This document shows, piece after piece, positions 51,044 through 60,092 of a stretch of 64,000 nt of DNA. The notes below the pieces were generated by a model, which worked only from the letters and a program-made list of their open reading frames with translations, did no database searches and was not told the DNA's origin. The stretch is taken from contig NZ_CP032155.1 in the NCBI RefSeq assembly GCF_008329905.1, positions 5,456,001 through 5,520,000 of the forward strand, written 5' to 3'. Both the position numbers and the translations under genes were made by a program. Position 1 is the stretch's first letter, and every line of letters starts with the position of its first letter. Origin of the DNA: Mycobacterium sp. ELW1 (GTDB lineage Bacteria; Actinomycetota; Actinomycetes; Mycobacteriales; Mycobacteriaceae).

Positions 51044-51247
51044 TCAGACGGCGCGAACGCCTGTGGCCTGTGGGCCCTTGGGGCTCTGACCGACCTCGAA
51101 CTCGACCCGTTGGTTCTCCTCAAGGGTGCGGAAGCCCGACCCCTGAATTTCCGTGTAGTGGACGAACACGTCGGCAGAGCCGTCCTCGGGTGCAATGAAC
51201 CCGAAACCCTTCTCGGCGTTGAACCACTTCACAGTTCCCTGTGGCAT
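51044..51247 (-). CDS. cspA: Cold-shock protein (CspA family)
   Basis: A 67-residue nucleic-acid-binding OB-fold protein and RNA chaperone. RNP1 (KGFGFI) and RNP2 (VFVHY) are both present: [18 protein letters not shown], then [10 protein letters not shown]. The start at 51247 is preceded by GGAAAG. A longer upstream reading is the 5' leader. Rv3648c equivalent. Confidence 0.96.
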   Translation of the reverse strand: MPQGTVKWFNAEKGFGFIAPEDGSADVFVHYTEIQGSGFRTLEENQRVEFEVGQSPKGPQATGVRAV

Positions 51248-51536
51248 CTTTCGTACTTTCCTTCTCTTCCAACCGGGAGCGGCCGACCGAGTTTTCGGCA
51301 GACCGGGCCCGTTCCGACCGCCATCCTTCGTGGAGTCGCCGGAACTCACCCGACCTACAACCCTCGCAGGAACCGCGATCGCAACGTCGATCCTGCGAGT
51401 GTTGACACACGAACACAGAAGCTGCGACCGCCCTTATCCAATCACGTCCAGAGCTGTTGCGACAGTCTCAGTGCTACTAACTGATGAACAATTCGATACA
51501 GGGGTGCAGATCGCTTTTAGAAAGGGCTGATTTCAA

Positions 51537-53864
51537 ATGGTGAGTTTCGGCAGCGAGCTGCTTAACGCGGCGGTCGCAGGTGCCGAATCATCGCCGGCTG
51601 CGCTGCTTCACGTCGCCGAGCTTCCCGCCCGCCAGGCGAACGGCGCAAAGTGGCCTGCCTGGGCTGATCCAGATGTGCTCCGCGCGTTCCATGATCACGG
51701 AATCGCCGAGCCGTGGTCGCATCAGGTGCAGGCCGCCGAGCTGGCGCACGCCGGCCGCCATGTCGTCATCAGCACGGGCACCGCATCGGGCAAGTCGCTG
51801 GCGTTCCAATTACCGATCATGGATGCGCTGGCGCGTGATCCGCGGGCCAGGGCACTTTATTTGTCACCCACCAAAGCGCTCGGCCACGACCAATTACGCT
51901 CCGCCCATTCTTTGACCACCGCGGTGGCCGCGCTGGCCGACGTCGCACCGACTTCCTACGACGGCGACACACCGGTCGAGGTGCGCAGATTCGCCCGCGA
52001 GAGGTCGCGCTGGTTGTTCTCCAACCCCGACATGATCCATCTGTCGTTGCTGCGCAACCATGCCCGGTGGGCGGTCTACCTACGCGGGTTGCGTTATATC
52101 GTCGTCGACGAATGCCATTACTACCGGGGCATTTTCGGGTCGAACGTGGCCATGGTGTTACGACGCCTGCTGCGGCTGTGTCAGCGCTATGCCCCGGCGT
52201 CCGGGCCGGGGCCGACGGTCATCTTCGCCAGCGCGACCACCGCAGCCCCCGGTGAGACCGCCGCCGAGTTGATCGGGCAGACCGTGACGGCGGTGACCGA
52301 GGACGGGTCACCGCACGGCGCGCGCACGGTGGCGCTGTGGGAGCCCGAACTGCGTACCGATATGACGGGCGAAAACGGTGCGCCGGTGCGCCGTTCGGCC
52401 GGCGCCGAGGCGGCTCGCATGATGGCCGATCTCGTTGCTGAGGGGGCCCGGACGTTGACGTTCGTCAGGTCGCGGCGCGGGGCGGAGCTGATCGCGCTCG
52501 GCGCCAGGGCCCGGCTGGAGGACATCGCCCCGCAGCTGCTCGACACCGTCGCGTCTTATCGGGCCGGGTACCTCGCCGAGGACCGCCGGGAATTGGAGCG
52601 CGCCCTCGCCGATGGCGAATTACGCGGGGTGGCCACCACGAATGCACTCGAGCTGGGTATCGATATCGCCGGGCTGGATGCCGTTCTGCTGGCGGGTTTT
52701 CCGGGTACGGTGGCGTCATTCTGGCAGCAGGCCGGCCGTTCGGGACGGCGCGGCCAGGGTGCACTTGTGGTGCTCGTTGCGCGTGACGACCCGTTGGACA
52801 CCTACCTGGTGCACCATCCGGAGGCGTTGCTGGACAAGCCGGTTGAGCGGGTGGTCATCGACCCGACGAACCCCTACGTGGTCGGTCCGCAGCTGCTGTG
52901 CGCGGCGACGGAGATGCCCTTGGAAGATGCCGAGGTGCGGCAGTGGGAGGCCGAGCCGGTGGCAGCCGAACTGGTCGACGACGGGTTGCTGCGCCGGCGC
53001 GGCGGCAAGTACTTCCCCGCCGCGGGGCTGGATCCCCATCCGGCGGTGGACATCCGCGGTTCGGCCGGTGGCAGCATCGCGATCGTCGAGGCCGGGACAG
53101 GGCGGATGCTCGGCAGCGCGGACGCCGGCCAGGCGCCGGCGGCCGTTCACCCCGGTGCGGTGTATCTCCATCAGGGTGAGAGCTACCTCGTCGACTCGTT
53201 GAGCTTCTCCGACGGAGTGGCGTTCGTGCACGCCGAGGATCCCGGCTACACCACATTCGCCAGGGAGATCACCGACATCGCGGTGACCGGGACGGGCGAA
53301 CGAGTGCACTACGGCCCGGTGACACTGGGTCTGGTGCCGGTGTCGGTCACACACCGGGTGATCGGCTATCTGCGCCGACGGTTGTCCGGCGAGGTGATCG
53401 ACTTCGTCGAGCTGGACATGCCCGAGCACTGTCTGCCGACCACCGCGGTGATGTACACGATCACGCCGGAAGCGCTGGCGGAAAACGGGATTGAACAGCT
53501 GCGGATACCGGGTTCGTTGCACGCCGCCGAGCACGCCGCGATCGGGCTGCTGCCGCTGGTGGCCAGTTGCGACCGCGGCGATATCGGCGGCGTCTCCACC
53601 GCCATCGGCGCCGACGGCCTGCCCACGGTTTTCGTCTACGACGGGCATCCGGGTGGGGCCGGTTTCGCCGAGCGCGGCTATCGTCTGGCCGGCACGTGGC
53701 TGGGTGCCACCGCGGCCGCGATCGAGGCGTGCGAATGCCCGCAGGGCTGTCCGTCATGCGTGCAGTCGCCCAAGTGCGGCAACGGGAATGACCCGCTGGA
53801 CAAGTCCGGTGCTGTTGCCGTCCTCAAGCTCGTTCTGGCACAGGTAAATGCAGGCGGTGCCTGA
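51537..53864 (+). CDS. sftH: SftH-type superfamily 2 DNA helicase with DUF1998 domain
   Basis: A 775-residue DEAD/DEAH-type ATPase. The N-terminal RecA domain has Walker A GTASGKSLAFQ (about residue 82) and the Walker B box VVDECHYY (about 187). The second RecA domain has LELGIDIAGLDAVL and QQAGRSGRRGQGALV (motif VI). The C-terminal DUF1998 module ends in a Cys cluster (CECPQGCPSCVQSPKCGNGN) that binds zinc. Length and layout match M. smegmatis SftH, reported as a 3'-5' DNA translocase/helicase; Rv3649 equivalent. The 289 bp between cspA and this gene holds divergent promoters that I cannot place precisely. Confidence 0.9.
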   Translation: MVSFGSELLNAAVAGAESSPAALLHVAELPARQANGAKWPAWADPDVLRAFHDHGIAEPWSHQVQAAELAHAGRHVVISTGTASGKSLAFQLPIMDALARDPRARALYLSPTKALGHDQLRSAHSLTTAVAALADVAPTSYDGDTPVEVRRFARERSRWLFSNPDMIHLSLLRNHARWAVYLRGLRYIVVDECHYYRGIFGSNVAMVLRRLLRLCQRYAPASGPGPTVIFASATTAAPGETAAELIGQTVTAVTEDGSPHGARTVALWEPELRTDMTGENGAPVRRSAGAEAARMMADLVAEGARTLTFVRSRRGAELIALGARARLEDIAPQLLDTVASYRAGYLAEDRRELERALADGELRGVATTNALELGIDIAGLDAVLLAGFPGTVASFWQQAGRSGRRGQGALVVLVARDDPLDTYLVHHPEALLDKPVERVVIDPTNPYVVGPQLLCAATEMPLEDAEVRQWEAEPVAAELVDDGLLRRRGGKYFPAAGLDPHPAVDIRGSAGGSIAIVEAGTGRMLGSADAGQAPAAVHPGAVYLHQGESYLVDSLSFSDGVAFVHAEDPGYTTFAREITDIAVTGTGERVHYGPVTLGLVPVSVTHRVIGYLRRRLSGEVIDFVELDMPEHCLPTTAVMYTITPEALAENGIEQLRIPGSLHAAEHAAIGLLPLVASCDRGDIGGVSTAIGADGLPTVFVYDGHPGGAGFAERGYRLAGTWLGATAAAIEACECPQGCPSCVQSPKCGNGNDPLDKSGAVAVLKLVLAQVNAGGA

Positions 53865-54173
53865 CCGGCGTGCCGACTGACCCCTCGAACAGTCGACACC
53901 CACGATGCAAGCACGCGCCACGGTGATGGCGCTGCAGCCCACCCTTGTGGAGGAGTTGCGACAGCCTGACATCACTGCCCGCGGCGAACGGCCGGACAAC
54001 GCGATCCGTTCCCATCCCGACAGGTCGGGTAGCCAAAAAATACCGAACCACGATTGCGGCCGCAAGATAATCGGCATCGCGGTGGTTTGCCGGACCAACT
54101 CATTGTTTTCCACCAGCGGATACCGGCCGTCCGCCCCAAGCTGGTCCCCAGCTGCTCTCGTTAAACTGCCTTC
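53865..54173. other. Intergenic region without recognisable gene
   Basis: 309 bp between the helicase and the Rv3651-like gene. In M. tuberculosis a PE gene (PE33) lies here; I see no PE-like N-terminus, no RNA gene and no convincing hairpin. It is less GC-rich toward its middle, around the AAAAAATACCG stretch. Confidence 0.6.
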
Positions 54174-55199
54174 ATGACGCCCGACTGGCTGCTGGTGGAA
54201 ACACTCGGCACCGAACCGGTGGTCGTCGCGCAGGGCCGTCAGATGAAGAATTTGGTGCCCCTGGCCATTTATTTGCGGCGCAACCCGCATCTGGCCGCGA
54301 TCCAGACCGCCATCGCCGAAACCGTGGCGACCGGCAACACCCTGGCCAGCATCACCCCGAAGAGCGACCGGGTGATCCGCACCGAGCCCGTCCAGATGTC
54401 CGACGGTCGGATGCACGGGGTGCATGTCTGGATCGGTCCCGCTGACGCGGAGCCGCCGGAGCGGCCGATACCGGGGCCGCTGAAATGGGACATGACTCTC
54501 GGGATCGCCACCGACACCGTCGAATCACTGGTGAACGCCGGGCTGGATCCCACCAAGGAGCCCACTCACGGCCGGGCCTTCGCCGAGGATCTGCCGTCGC
54601 GCAGCTTCAACCGCGACGAGGCCAAGGTGCTGGCCTTGGCGATCGATGCCGCGCCCGGCCGGACATACTGCACCACTTGGACTTTCACCGATAGTCAGGG
54701 CGAGACGATTCGGGCGGGCTTCGTGGCACGCACCGCTTCGGAGATGGCCGACGACGGCACCGAGCACCTCGTCGCCCGGGCGATGAACCTGCGCTGCGAC
54801 CTCGACGAGGCCGCGCTGCCACCCGACCATCTGGCGCAACGCATTCTCGACGGGCTGTCGCAGCCGGGCGTCCACCGGGCCCTCGTCGACCTCAACACGT
54901 GGAAGCTGTTGAAGTGGCTCGACGATCCGTGCCCGCACTACGACTGGCGCCAGAGCGTCCAATTCCACCCCGACGACCGCGACTTGCTCATCCCGATGGC
55001 GGACGACTTTGCGACCGGTAACGCCAGCAGGGTGTTGCGGCTGCCCGGGGTGGACGGCGGCTGGGTGCCGATGCACGTCACCGTCAACCGCGTCGAGGTG
55101 GACAAGAACATCTTCGCGGGGCTGATCACCCTGCGTCTGCCCACCGCGGCGGAACTCTCCGCCGCCCGGCTCACCGCCAAGGGCACCTCCACCGGCTAG
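54174..55199 (+). CDS. Rv3651-like protein (DUF5593, PAS-like/GAF-like domains)
   Basis: A 341-residue soluble protein conserved in mycobacteria. MTPDWLLVETLGTEPVVVAQG, NLVPLAIYLRRNPHLAAI, then a repeat-like pair of alpha/beta sensor domains. The structural literature on Rv3651 describes PAS-like domains without known ligand. It lies opposite the Tad locus, converging with Rv3654c-like gene 18 bp away. Function unknown; a sensory or regulatory role is inference. Confidence 0.8.
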   Translation: MTPDWLLVETLGTEPVVVAQGRQMKNLVPLAIYLRRNPHLAAIQTAIAETVATGNTLASITPKSDRVIRTEPVQMSDGRMHGVHVWIGPADAEPPERPIPGPLKWDMTLGIATDTVESLVNAGLDPTKEPTHGRAFAEDLPSRSFNRDEAKVLALAIDAAPGRTYCTTWTFTDSQGETIRAGFVARTASEMADDGTEHLVARAMNLRCDLDEAALPPDHLAQRILDGLSQPGVHRALVDLNTWKLLKWLDDPCPHYDWRQSVQFHPDDRDLLIPMADDFATGNASRVLRLPGVDGGWVPMHVTVNRVEVDKNIFAGLITLRLPTAAELSAARLTAKGTSTG

Positions 55200-55217
55200 C
55201 CCGTGTCTGGTGCGCGG

Positions 55218-55586
55218 CTACCCCACATCGATGGGACCCGCCCGCGCCGCGGCGTGCGCACGGCTCCCGAGAAGCCGGCCCGTCGCGACATCGACATGGA
55301 TGACGATGTCGAGTTCGTCGACGTCGCACCCACTCAGCGCCGTGCCCATCGCGCGGCTGACCGCGGCGGCCTGCCGGCACGCCGTCTCGGGTCCCTGGGG
55401 CAGCCACATGGCAGCGGCCAGCGCCGCCATGTCCGCGCCGGCCTGAGCGCGATGCCGTGCCACCACGGCGCTTCCGACCTGGACACCCGCCACGGTGATC
55501 GCCGCCACGGTGGCGATGAGCACCGCCGCCAGCACGGTCGCCACACCATGCTCGTCACGCGCCAGGCTCGCTGGCCGCGACCGCAT
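55218..55586 (-). CDS. TadE/TadG-like pseudopilin (Rv3654c-like)
   Basis: A 122-residue protein with one N-terminal hydrophobic helix (VATVLAAVLIATVAAITVAGVQVGSAVVA) directly after a prepilin-like ARDEHG motif, then a small extracytoplasmic domain ending in a conserved single-Cys-pair region (CRQAAAV, SGC). ATG at 55586 overlaps the upstream TadE-like gene by 32 nt. Part of the Tad-type pilus/secretion operon. The M. tuberculosis protein is reported to be exported to macrophages. Confidence 0.75.
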   Translation of the reverse strand: MRSRPASLARDEHGVATVLAAVLIATVAAITVAGVQVGSAVVARHRAQAGADMAALAAAMWLPQGPETACRQAAAVSRAMGTALSGCDVDELDIVIHVDVATGRLLGSRAHAAARAGPIDVG

Positions 55587-55827
55587 CGGCGGTGATGACG
55601 ACACCGGGCAGCAGCCGGGACCTGCCGGTGACCGTCGCGACGACGAAGCCACCGTCACGCCGGATTCGCACTGTGGCGCCGGCGGGTCCGACCCAACGGG
55701 CAGCGGTGTCCGCGCCCGCCTCATCACCGCGGGCCGCCAACCGGGCCGCCTCGCGGGCGGCGTCGATGCAGCGCACCTGCATCGCGACCGCGGTGATGCC
55801 ACTGGCGCAGACAACCAGGACCACCAC
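55555..55827 (-). CDS. TadE-like pseudopilin (Rv3655c-like), start unclear
   Basis: The conserved sequence clearly begins upstream of the first usable codon. Reading the frame back from the GTG at 55827 gives [16 protein letters not shown], a textbook type IV prepilin site (Gly, Phe+1, Glu+5). Yet no ATG, GTG or TTG occurs in frame before it. The stated coordinates are therefore a minimum. The true protein likely starts near 55872 by a non-standard codon, by frameshift from the pilin gene whose stop is at 55881, or the sequence has an error. The body [20 protein letters not shown] is typical TadE. Confidence 0.6.
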   Translation of the reverse strand: MVVLVVCASGITAVAMQVRCIDAAREAARLAARGDEAGADTAARWVGPAGATVRIRRDGGFVVATVTGRSRLLPGVVITADAVAASEPGA

Positions 55828-55880
55828 CAGCGCGGCGATGGCCAGGGCTGCCTCGACGGTGGCGAAACCGCGGTCACCGG

Positions 55881-56084
55881 TTAGACCTTCGTGTTCAGCG
55901 CGCGATTGATGATGTTGGTCAACGCGCCGACGATCGAGTCGCCGGTGACCACGCTGTAGAGGATCGCGCCGAATGCCGCGGCGGCGATCGTGCCGATCGC
56001 GTACTCGACCGTCGACATCCCGGCATCGTCGACCGCCACCATTACCATGCGCGACTTCAGCTCTCGAAACACATTGTTGCTCAA
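55881..56084 (-). CDS. Flp-type pilin subunit (DUF4244, Rv3656c-like)
   Basis: A 67-residue major pilin candidate. A short leader ends in DDAG followed by [24 protein letters not shown], giving the prepilin peptidase signature G/M...E with Glu+5. The remainder is one helix. The start is a TTG (LSNNVFREL) at 56084 supported by GGAGG 8 nt upstream; earlier in-frame codons overlap the TadC-like gene. It follows the TadA-B-C-like genes on the minus strand. Confidence 0.8.
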   Translation of the reverse strand: MSNNVFRELKSRMVMVAVDDAGMSTVEYAIGTIAAAAFGAILYSVVTGDSIVGALTNIINRALNTKV

Positions 56085-56106
56085 TTGTTTTCCTCCCTTG
56101 CCACTG

Positions 56107-56676
56107 TCACAGAATTCCCGATGCGAACACGTCACCGGCCAAGCCGGCCACCACCGGCACGATGCCCAGGCACACGAATGCCGGCAGAAAACACAGTCCC
56201 AGCGGTCCGGCGATCAGCACCGAGGCTCGTTCGGCGGCCGCCGCCGCGGTGTGGCCGGCGTCTTGTCGCGACTGCTCGGCGAGTTCGGCCACACCCTGTG
56301 CCAGTGCGCTTCCCGACGACGCCGACCGGCGCGCCAACCTGGCCAGGGCATCGCCGTCCTCGCCGGGCTGCGCGCACCAGGCGGTGTCCGGGTCCGCGCC
56401 CAGCGCCAACAGATCCGCCGCGCGGCGCAACACCGCACCGAGCCGGTCCGGCGCCGAGGGTGCCGTCGCCGCAGCCGCAGCGGACACCGACATGCCGCCC
56501 GCGAGGCATACCGCGAACACGTCGAGGGCCGACGCGGTCGCCAACGGGTCAGTGCGCACCATGCTGCGGTGGTTCGGTGCAGAAACATTGGCGGCCAACC
56601 CTATTCGGTGACGCACCAGCAGCGGGCCCGGCGCGAGTAGCACGGCGGCGGCCAACAACACTGCGGCCGCGGTCAC
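56107..56676 (-). CDS. TadC-like type II/IV secretion membrane protein (Rv3657c-like)
   Basis: A 189-residue T2SSF-type inner membrane protein. N-terminal hydrophobic helix ([18 protein letters not shown]), then the GspF fold: [23 protein letters not shown], an Ala/Asp-rich helical bundle and two C-terminal hydrophobic helices ([32 protein letters not shown]). GTG start overlaps the TadB-like stop by 4 nt. It forms the assembly platform with TadB. Confidence 0.85.
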   Translation of the reverse strand: MTAAAVLLAAAVLLAPGPLLVRHRIGLAANVSAPNHRSMVRTDPLATASALDVFAVCLAGGMSVSAAAAATAPSAPDRLGAVLRRAADLLALGADPDTAWCAQPGEDGDALARLARRSASSGSALAQGVAELAEQSRQDAGHTAAAAAERASVLIAGPLGLCFLPAFVCLGIVPVVAGLAGDVFASGIL

Positions 56677-57452
56677 GCCAGCAGCCGATCGGTGATGCGA
56701 TCACTCCACGCCAGCCCCGCGCAGACCAGCGCCGCACCCACGACCAACAGCCCGCTGCCCGCACCGCCGCCGAGGAGAAAGCGGATCGGATGCGCGCCGA
56801 TCAGCTCGCCGAGCAGGATTCCGAGCAGCGGCAGTCCGGCCAGGATCACCGCGGTCGCGCGTGCCCCGGCCAGGCCGGCGTCGACCCGCGCGGTGAACCG
56901 TTGCCGCTCCACGATGTCGCGGTGGGCGGTTCGGATCAGCGCCGCCATCGCCAGTCCGTGATCGGCCGCCAGCTGCCAGCACACCGCAAGCCGCTCCCAT
57001 TGCGCGGGAACGGATGTCGAGCCGGCGAGCGCCCGCAGTCCGGCTCCGACGTCAGCGCCCAGCCCGGCACGGGCCGCGACAGACCGCAACGCTGTGCCGA
57101 CAGCACCGTCGGATTCCCCAGCGGCGACGGCGAACGCGCGCACCGGATGCGCACCCACCCGCAACTCACCGGCCAGCGTCTCCAGCGCCGCCGCCAACGT
57201 ATGGCCGGCCTCGTCGCGGTCCCGCCGCCGTCGTCGACGGCGCCGGCGGGAGATCAGCGTGCCGCCCAGCACCACCGAGGCCATCAGCACCGCCGGCGGC
57301 AGCGCCACCGCGACGACCGCAAGAGACGTCACCAGCGCGGGCACCCGCACCCCTGCCCGCTGCGGCGTCAGTCCCAGCCGGGACCGCGGAGGTGGCGGTG
57401 CGGCCAGCACCGCCAGCCCCAAAAGCACAGCAGCGAAGGGCATTCCGGTCAC
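56673..57452 (-). CDS. TadB-like type II/IV secretion membrane protein (Rv3658c-like)
   Basis: A 259-residue T2SSF-domain protein. N-terminal hydrophobic helices ([44 protein letters not shown]), an Arg-rich cytoplasmic turn ([14 protein letters not shown]), a GspF-like bundle with [19 protein letters not shown], and C-terminal helices. GTG start (VTGMPFA) overlaps the TadA stop (GTGA); the Met three codons later is an alternative. Confidence 0.85.
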   Translation of the reverse strand: MTGMPFAAVLLGLAVLAAPPPPRSRLGLTPQRAGVRVPALVTSLAVVAVALPPAVLMASVVLGGTLISRRRRRRRRRDRDEAGHTLAAALETLAGELRVGAHPVRAFAVAAGESDGAVGTALRSVAARAGLGADVGAGLRALAGSTSVPAQWERLAVCWQLAADHGLAMAALIRTAHRDIVERQRFTARVDAGLAGARATAVILAGLPLLGILLGELIGAHPIRFLLGGGAGSGLLVVGAALVCAGLAWSDRITDRLLA

Positions 57453-58612
57453 GATCGCCGCCCGTCGATGAGTGTCTGCAGTTGTTGTCGCCCGTCCTGC
57501 CAGCCCCGGTCGGCATGCCACGCCGTCATCGCATGCACACCGCCACCGTCCGCGCGGCACAGCACCGCGATCTCGGTGAGCCGGCGTGTGCCGTCACGAC
57601 GACGACCCACATGCACCACCGCCTGGACCGCCGCGGCCAGTTGGCTGTGCAACGCCGCGCGGCCCAGACCGCCCAGGGCCGCGAGTGCTTCCAGCCGGGC
57701 CGGCACCTCGGCCGGGCTGTTGGCATGCACGGTCCCGGCACCGCCGTCGTGGCCGGTGTTCAGAGCGGTCAGCAGGTCGACGACCTCTGCGCCGCGCACC
57801 TCCCCGACGACGATCCGGTCCGGCCGCATTCGCAGGGCCTGACGAACCAGCTGCCGCATCGTGACCTCGCCGGCGCCCTCCACGTTGGCGGCCCGCGCCA
57901 CCAGCCGCACCAGATGGGGGTGGCGGGGCGCGAGTTCGGGGGCGTCCTCGACGCACACTATCCGCTCGCCGCCGTCCACCGCGCCGAGCGCAGCGGCCAA
58001 TAACGTTGTCTTGCCTGCCCCGGTCCCCCCGGAGATGAGGAAAGCCAACCGGGCGTCGATGATGCCGGCGAGCACGTCCGCAGCGTCCGGCGCGATCGCC
58101 CCAGCAGCGATCAGGGCAGCGAGATCCTGGGTCGCGGGCCGCAAGACCCGCAGCGACAAGCAGGTGCCTGCGACGGCGATCGGGGGCAGCACGGCGTGCA
58201 GACGTACCGAGAACTCTCCGGTGCCAACGCCGGTCAGCTGCCCGTCGACCCACGGCTGCGCGTCGTCCAGTCGTCGCCCGGCGGCCACGGCGAGCCGCTG
58301 CGCCAGCCGGCGCACTGCGGCTTCGTCGGTGAACCGGACCGAGGCGGGGCGCAGGCCGTTGCCGTCGTCGATCCACACCGCGTCAGGGGCGGTGACCAGA
58401 ACGTCGGTCGTTCCCGGTGCGCGCAGCAACGGCTCCAAGGGCCCGGCGCCGGTCAGTTCGGTCTGCAGGACCCGCAGGTTCGTCAGGACCTCGGTGTCCC
58501 CGAGGACTCCCCCAGACTCGGCACGGATGGCCGCCGCGACCGCCGCCGGCCGCAAAGACGACGACTCGGCCGCCAGCCGCTCGCGGACCCGTTCGACCAA
58601 CGACGCGTTCAT
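57449..58612 (-). CDS. tadA: TadA-type secretion ATPase (Rv3659c-like)
   Basis: Hexameric ATPase powering Flp/Tad pilus assembly. 387 residues: N-terminal domain, Walker [16 protein letters not shown] near residue 195, Walker B-like [13 protein letters not shown], His box [10 protein letters not shown], and second conserved region [20 protein letters not shown] with [12 protein letters not shown] at 58612 ([13 protein letters not shown]) overlaps the ssd stop (ATGA). A long upstream Gly/Arg-rich reading is a shadow of ssd. Confidence 0.92.
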   Translation of the reverse strand: MNASLVERVRERLAAESSSLRPAAVAAAIRAESGGVLGDTEVLTNLRVLQTELTGAGPLEPLLRAPGTTDVLVTAPDAVWIDDGNGLRPASVRFTDEAAVRRLAQRLAVAAGRRLDDAQPWVDGQLTGVGTGEFSVRLHAVLPPIAVAGTCLSLRVLRPATQDLAALIAAGAIAPDAADVLAGIIDARLAFLISGGTGAGKTTLLAAALGAVDGGERIVCVEDAPELAPRHPHLVRLVARAANVEGAGEVTMRQLVRQALRMRPDRIVVGEVRGAEVVDLLTALNTGHDGGAGTVHANSPAEVPARLEALAALGGLGRAALHSQLAAAVQAVVHVGRRRDGTRRLTEIAVLCRADGGGVHAMTAWHADRGWQDGRQQLQTLIDGRRS

Positions 58613-59676
58613 GCCGCCCGCACCTGCCCACCGGCCGTCAGAATCTCGAGGACCGAGCGGGCGGCCGCACCGAGCGGAGAGCGCCGTCGCAGCCGCAGGC
58701 CACCCCGCTCCAGGCGCTCGGCCAGCATCGGCTCGGGACGCATGGCCGCCAGAAGTGGCAGATCCGCGACCTGTGCGGCCTCGGCGGCGCGCAATCCACT
58801 CGGTGCCGGACCGCGCACCACAAGGCCGACGTTCGGATTGACCCCGCGCAGCACCGGCGCCAGGGCCGCGGCCGCCGCGACGCCCCGGACATCGCAGCTG
58901 GTGATCATCACCACCAGGTCGGCACTGTCCAGTGCGCAGGTGACCGCCGCGGTCATTCGCCGCGGCAGATCGCAGATCACCAGAATTCCGCCGCGTCGCC
59001 CGGCATCGACTACCGCCTCGACCGCCCCGGGCTCCATCTCCCGGCCCTGCCGATCGCCGGACAACACGCTGACACCGTGGTGCCGCGGGAGCGCATCGCG
59101 CACCGCCGACCAGGCCAAGCGGCCACCCTGCAGGCTCAGATCGGGCCAGCGCAGCCCTGGCACCGCCTCGCTTCCGACCACGAGGTCGATGCCACCGCCC
59201 CACGGATCGAGATCGACCAACAACGACGACGACGCCGCCTGTGCCAGGGCCGTCGCGAACGTCGAAGCGCCCGCACCGCCCCGGCCGCCGGTAACGGCGA
59301 TCACCCGCCCCGTGCGCGGGCCGTCGCGAACCGCCTCGGCGGCGTCAGCGAGATGCCGCACGAGCTCGGCGTCCTGGGCGGGAAGTGTGCAAACCCGCTG
59401 AGCGCCAACGGCCATCGCCGCCGCCCACGCGGGCCCGTTCGGGTCGGTCAGGCAGACCAGGATCACCCCGTCTCGCCTGGGAAGACCGTCCAGCTCGCAG
59501 GCTCTGGCCGCATTCTCGTCGAGGATCACAGCGACGGCGGCCGACCACGCCTTGCGGGTGAGCGGCGCAGAAACCGCCACCGGGCGCAGACCCACCGCGG
59601 CCGCGACCCGCTCGGCCTGTTCGCGTAACTCGGTGTCGCCGACGTGGACGAGGACTACACCCGGACTGCTGCTCAT
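58609..59676 (-). CDS. ssd: Septum-site-determining/CpaE-like protein Ssd (Rv3660c-like)
   Basis: A 355-residue MinD/CpaE-related protein. N-terminal receiver-like region, then a ParA/MinD fold with the deviant Walker A region TGGRGGAGASTFATALA (about residue 125; the usual Lys is replaced, Gly-Ala-Ser-Thr) and LLVDLDPWGGGIDLV. It heads the Tad operon, where CpaE-like proteins localise the machine; M. tuberculosis Ssd was reported to affect septation and dormancy genes. ATG at 59676 (MSSSPGVVLVHVG) is preferred over a 31-residue extension. Confidence 0.88.
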   Translation of the reverse strand: MSSSPGVVLVHVGDTELREQAERVAAAVGLRPVAVSAPLTRKAWSAAVAVILDENAARACELDGLPRRDGVILVCLTDPNGPAWAAAMAVGAQRVCTLPAQDAELVRHLADAAEAVRDGPRTGRVIAVTGGRGGAGASTFATALAQAASSSLLVDLDPWGGGIDLVVGSEAVPGLRWPDLSLQGGRLAWSAVRDALPRHHGVSVLSGDRQGREMEPGAVEAVVDAGRRGGILVICDLPRRMTAAVTCALDSADLVVMITSCDVRGVAAAAALAPVLRGVNPNVGLVVRGPAPSGLRAAEAAQVADLPLLAAMRPEPMLAERLERGGLRLRRRSPLGAAARSVLEILTAGGQVRAA

Positions 59677-59835
59677 CACGCAAGAGTCGGCGGCTCGAGG
59701 AGCCGACGCCAGTCGCCATGGAGGGATCTGTGGATGAACGCAGATCTGGGGAGTGACTACCGGCACCAAGACAGCACAGAAGTGATCCCGGCAACGTTTC
59801 TCAAGTTTGCCGGGATCGCCGGAGATTCTTTGTCG

Positions 59836-59933
59836 GAAAAAGGGACGACCCCCGCCAGGGGGGGAGGAGGCGGAGGTCGTCGTGTATCAGCCCCGGGGGG
59901 TCGGGCTGATGCACACCCGGCATAAGCCGAGTA
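59836..59933 (-). ncRNA. 6C small RNA (B11 homologue)
   Basis: Two adjacent stem-loops with C-rich loops on the minus strand. Stem ATCAGCCC/GGGCTGAT (59886-59893 with 59903-59910) has a loop with six C. Stem ACGACCTCCGCC/GGCGGGGGTCGT (59845-59880) has a loop with seven C. A T5 tract at 59837-59841 ends the RNA. TATAGT (59940-59945) sits 7 nt before the likely 5' end. This matches the actinobacterial 6C motif, and the place between ssd and the Rv3661-like gene is that of B11 in M. tuberculosis. 6C RNA is linked to cell-division and replication genes through its C-rich loops. Confidence 0.9.
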
Positions 59934-60079
59934 ATACTCACTATACACACGACAATGTGGAGTCGCGCAAGTGTTGCTACCACTTCGAAACCATGTATTC
60001 GCTGTGAAAATGCAGGGTGCGACACGTGGCTTGGCCTGCCACTTTGTCCTCGCCCCCGAACCGGGACGTCAGCCACGCC

Positions 60080-60085
60080 TATCCT
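60080..60085 (+). promoter_or_regulatory. -10 box of the HAD phosphatase gene (leaderless type)
   Basis: TATCCT, 7 nt before the GTG at 60093, so the transcript probably starts at the codon. The GAGGAG between them is too close (1 nt) to act as a normal Shine-Dalgarno. Confidence 0.5.
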
Positions 60086-60092
60086 GAGGAGC

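Noticed and set aside
59845..59905. G-runs near 59857-59900 as another sequencing artefact
   Set aside because: Here the G-runs sit in the loops of two perfect stems with promoter and terminator, matching the conserved 6C RNA.
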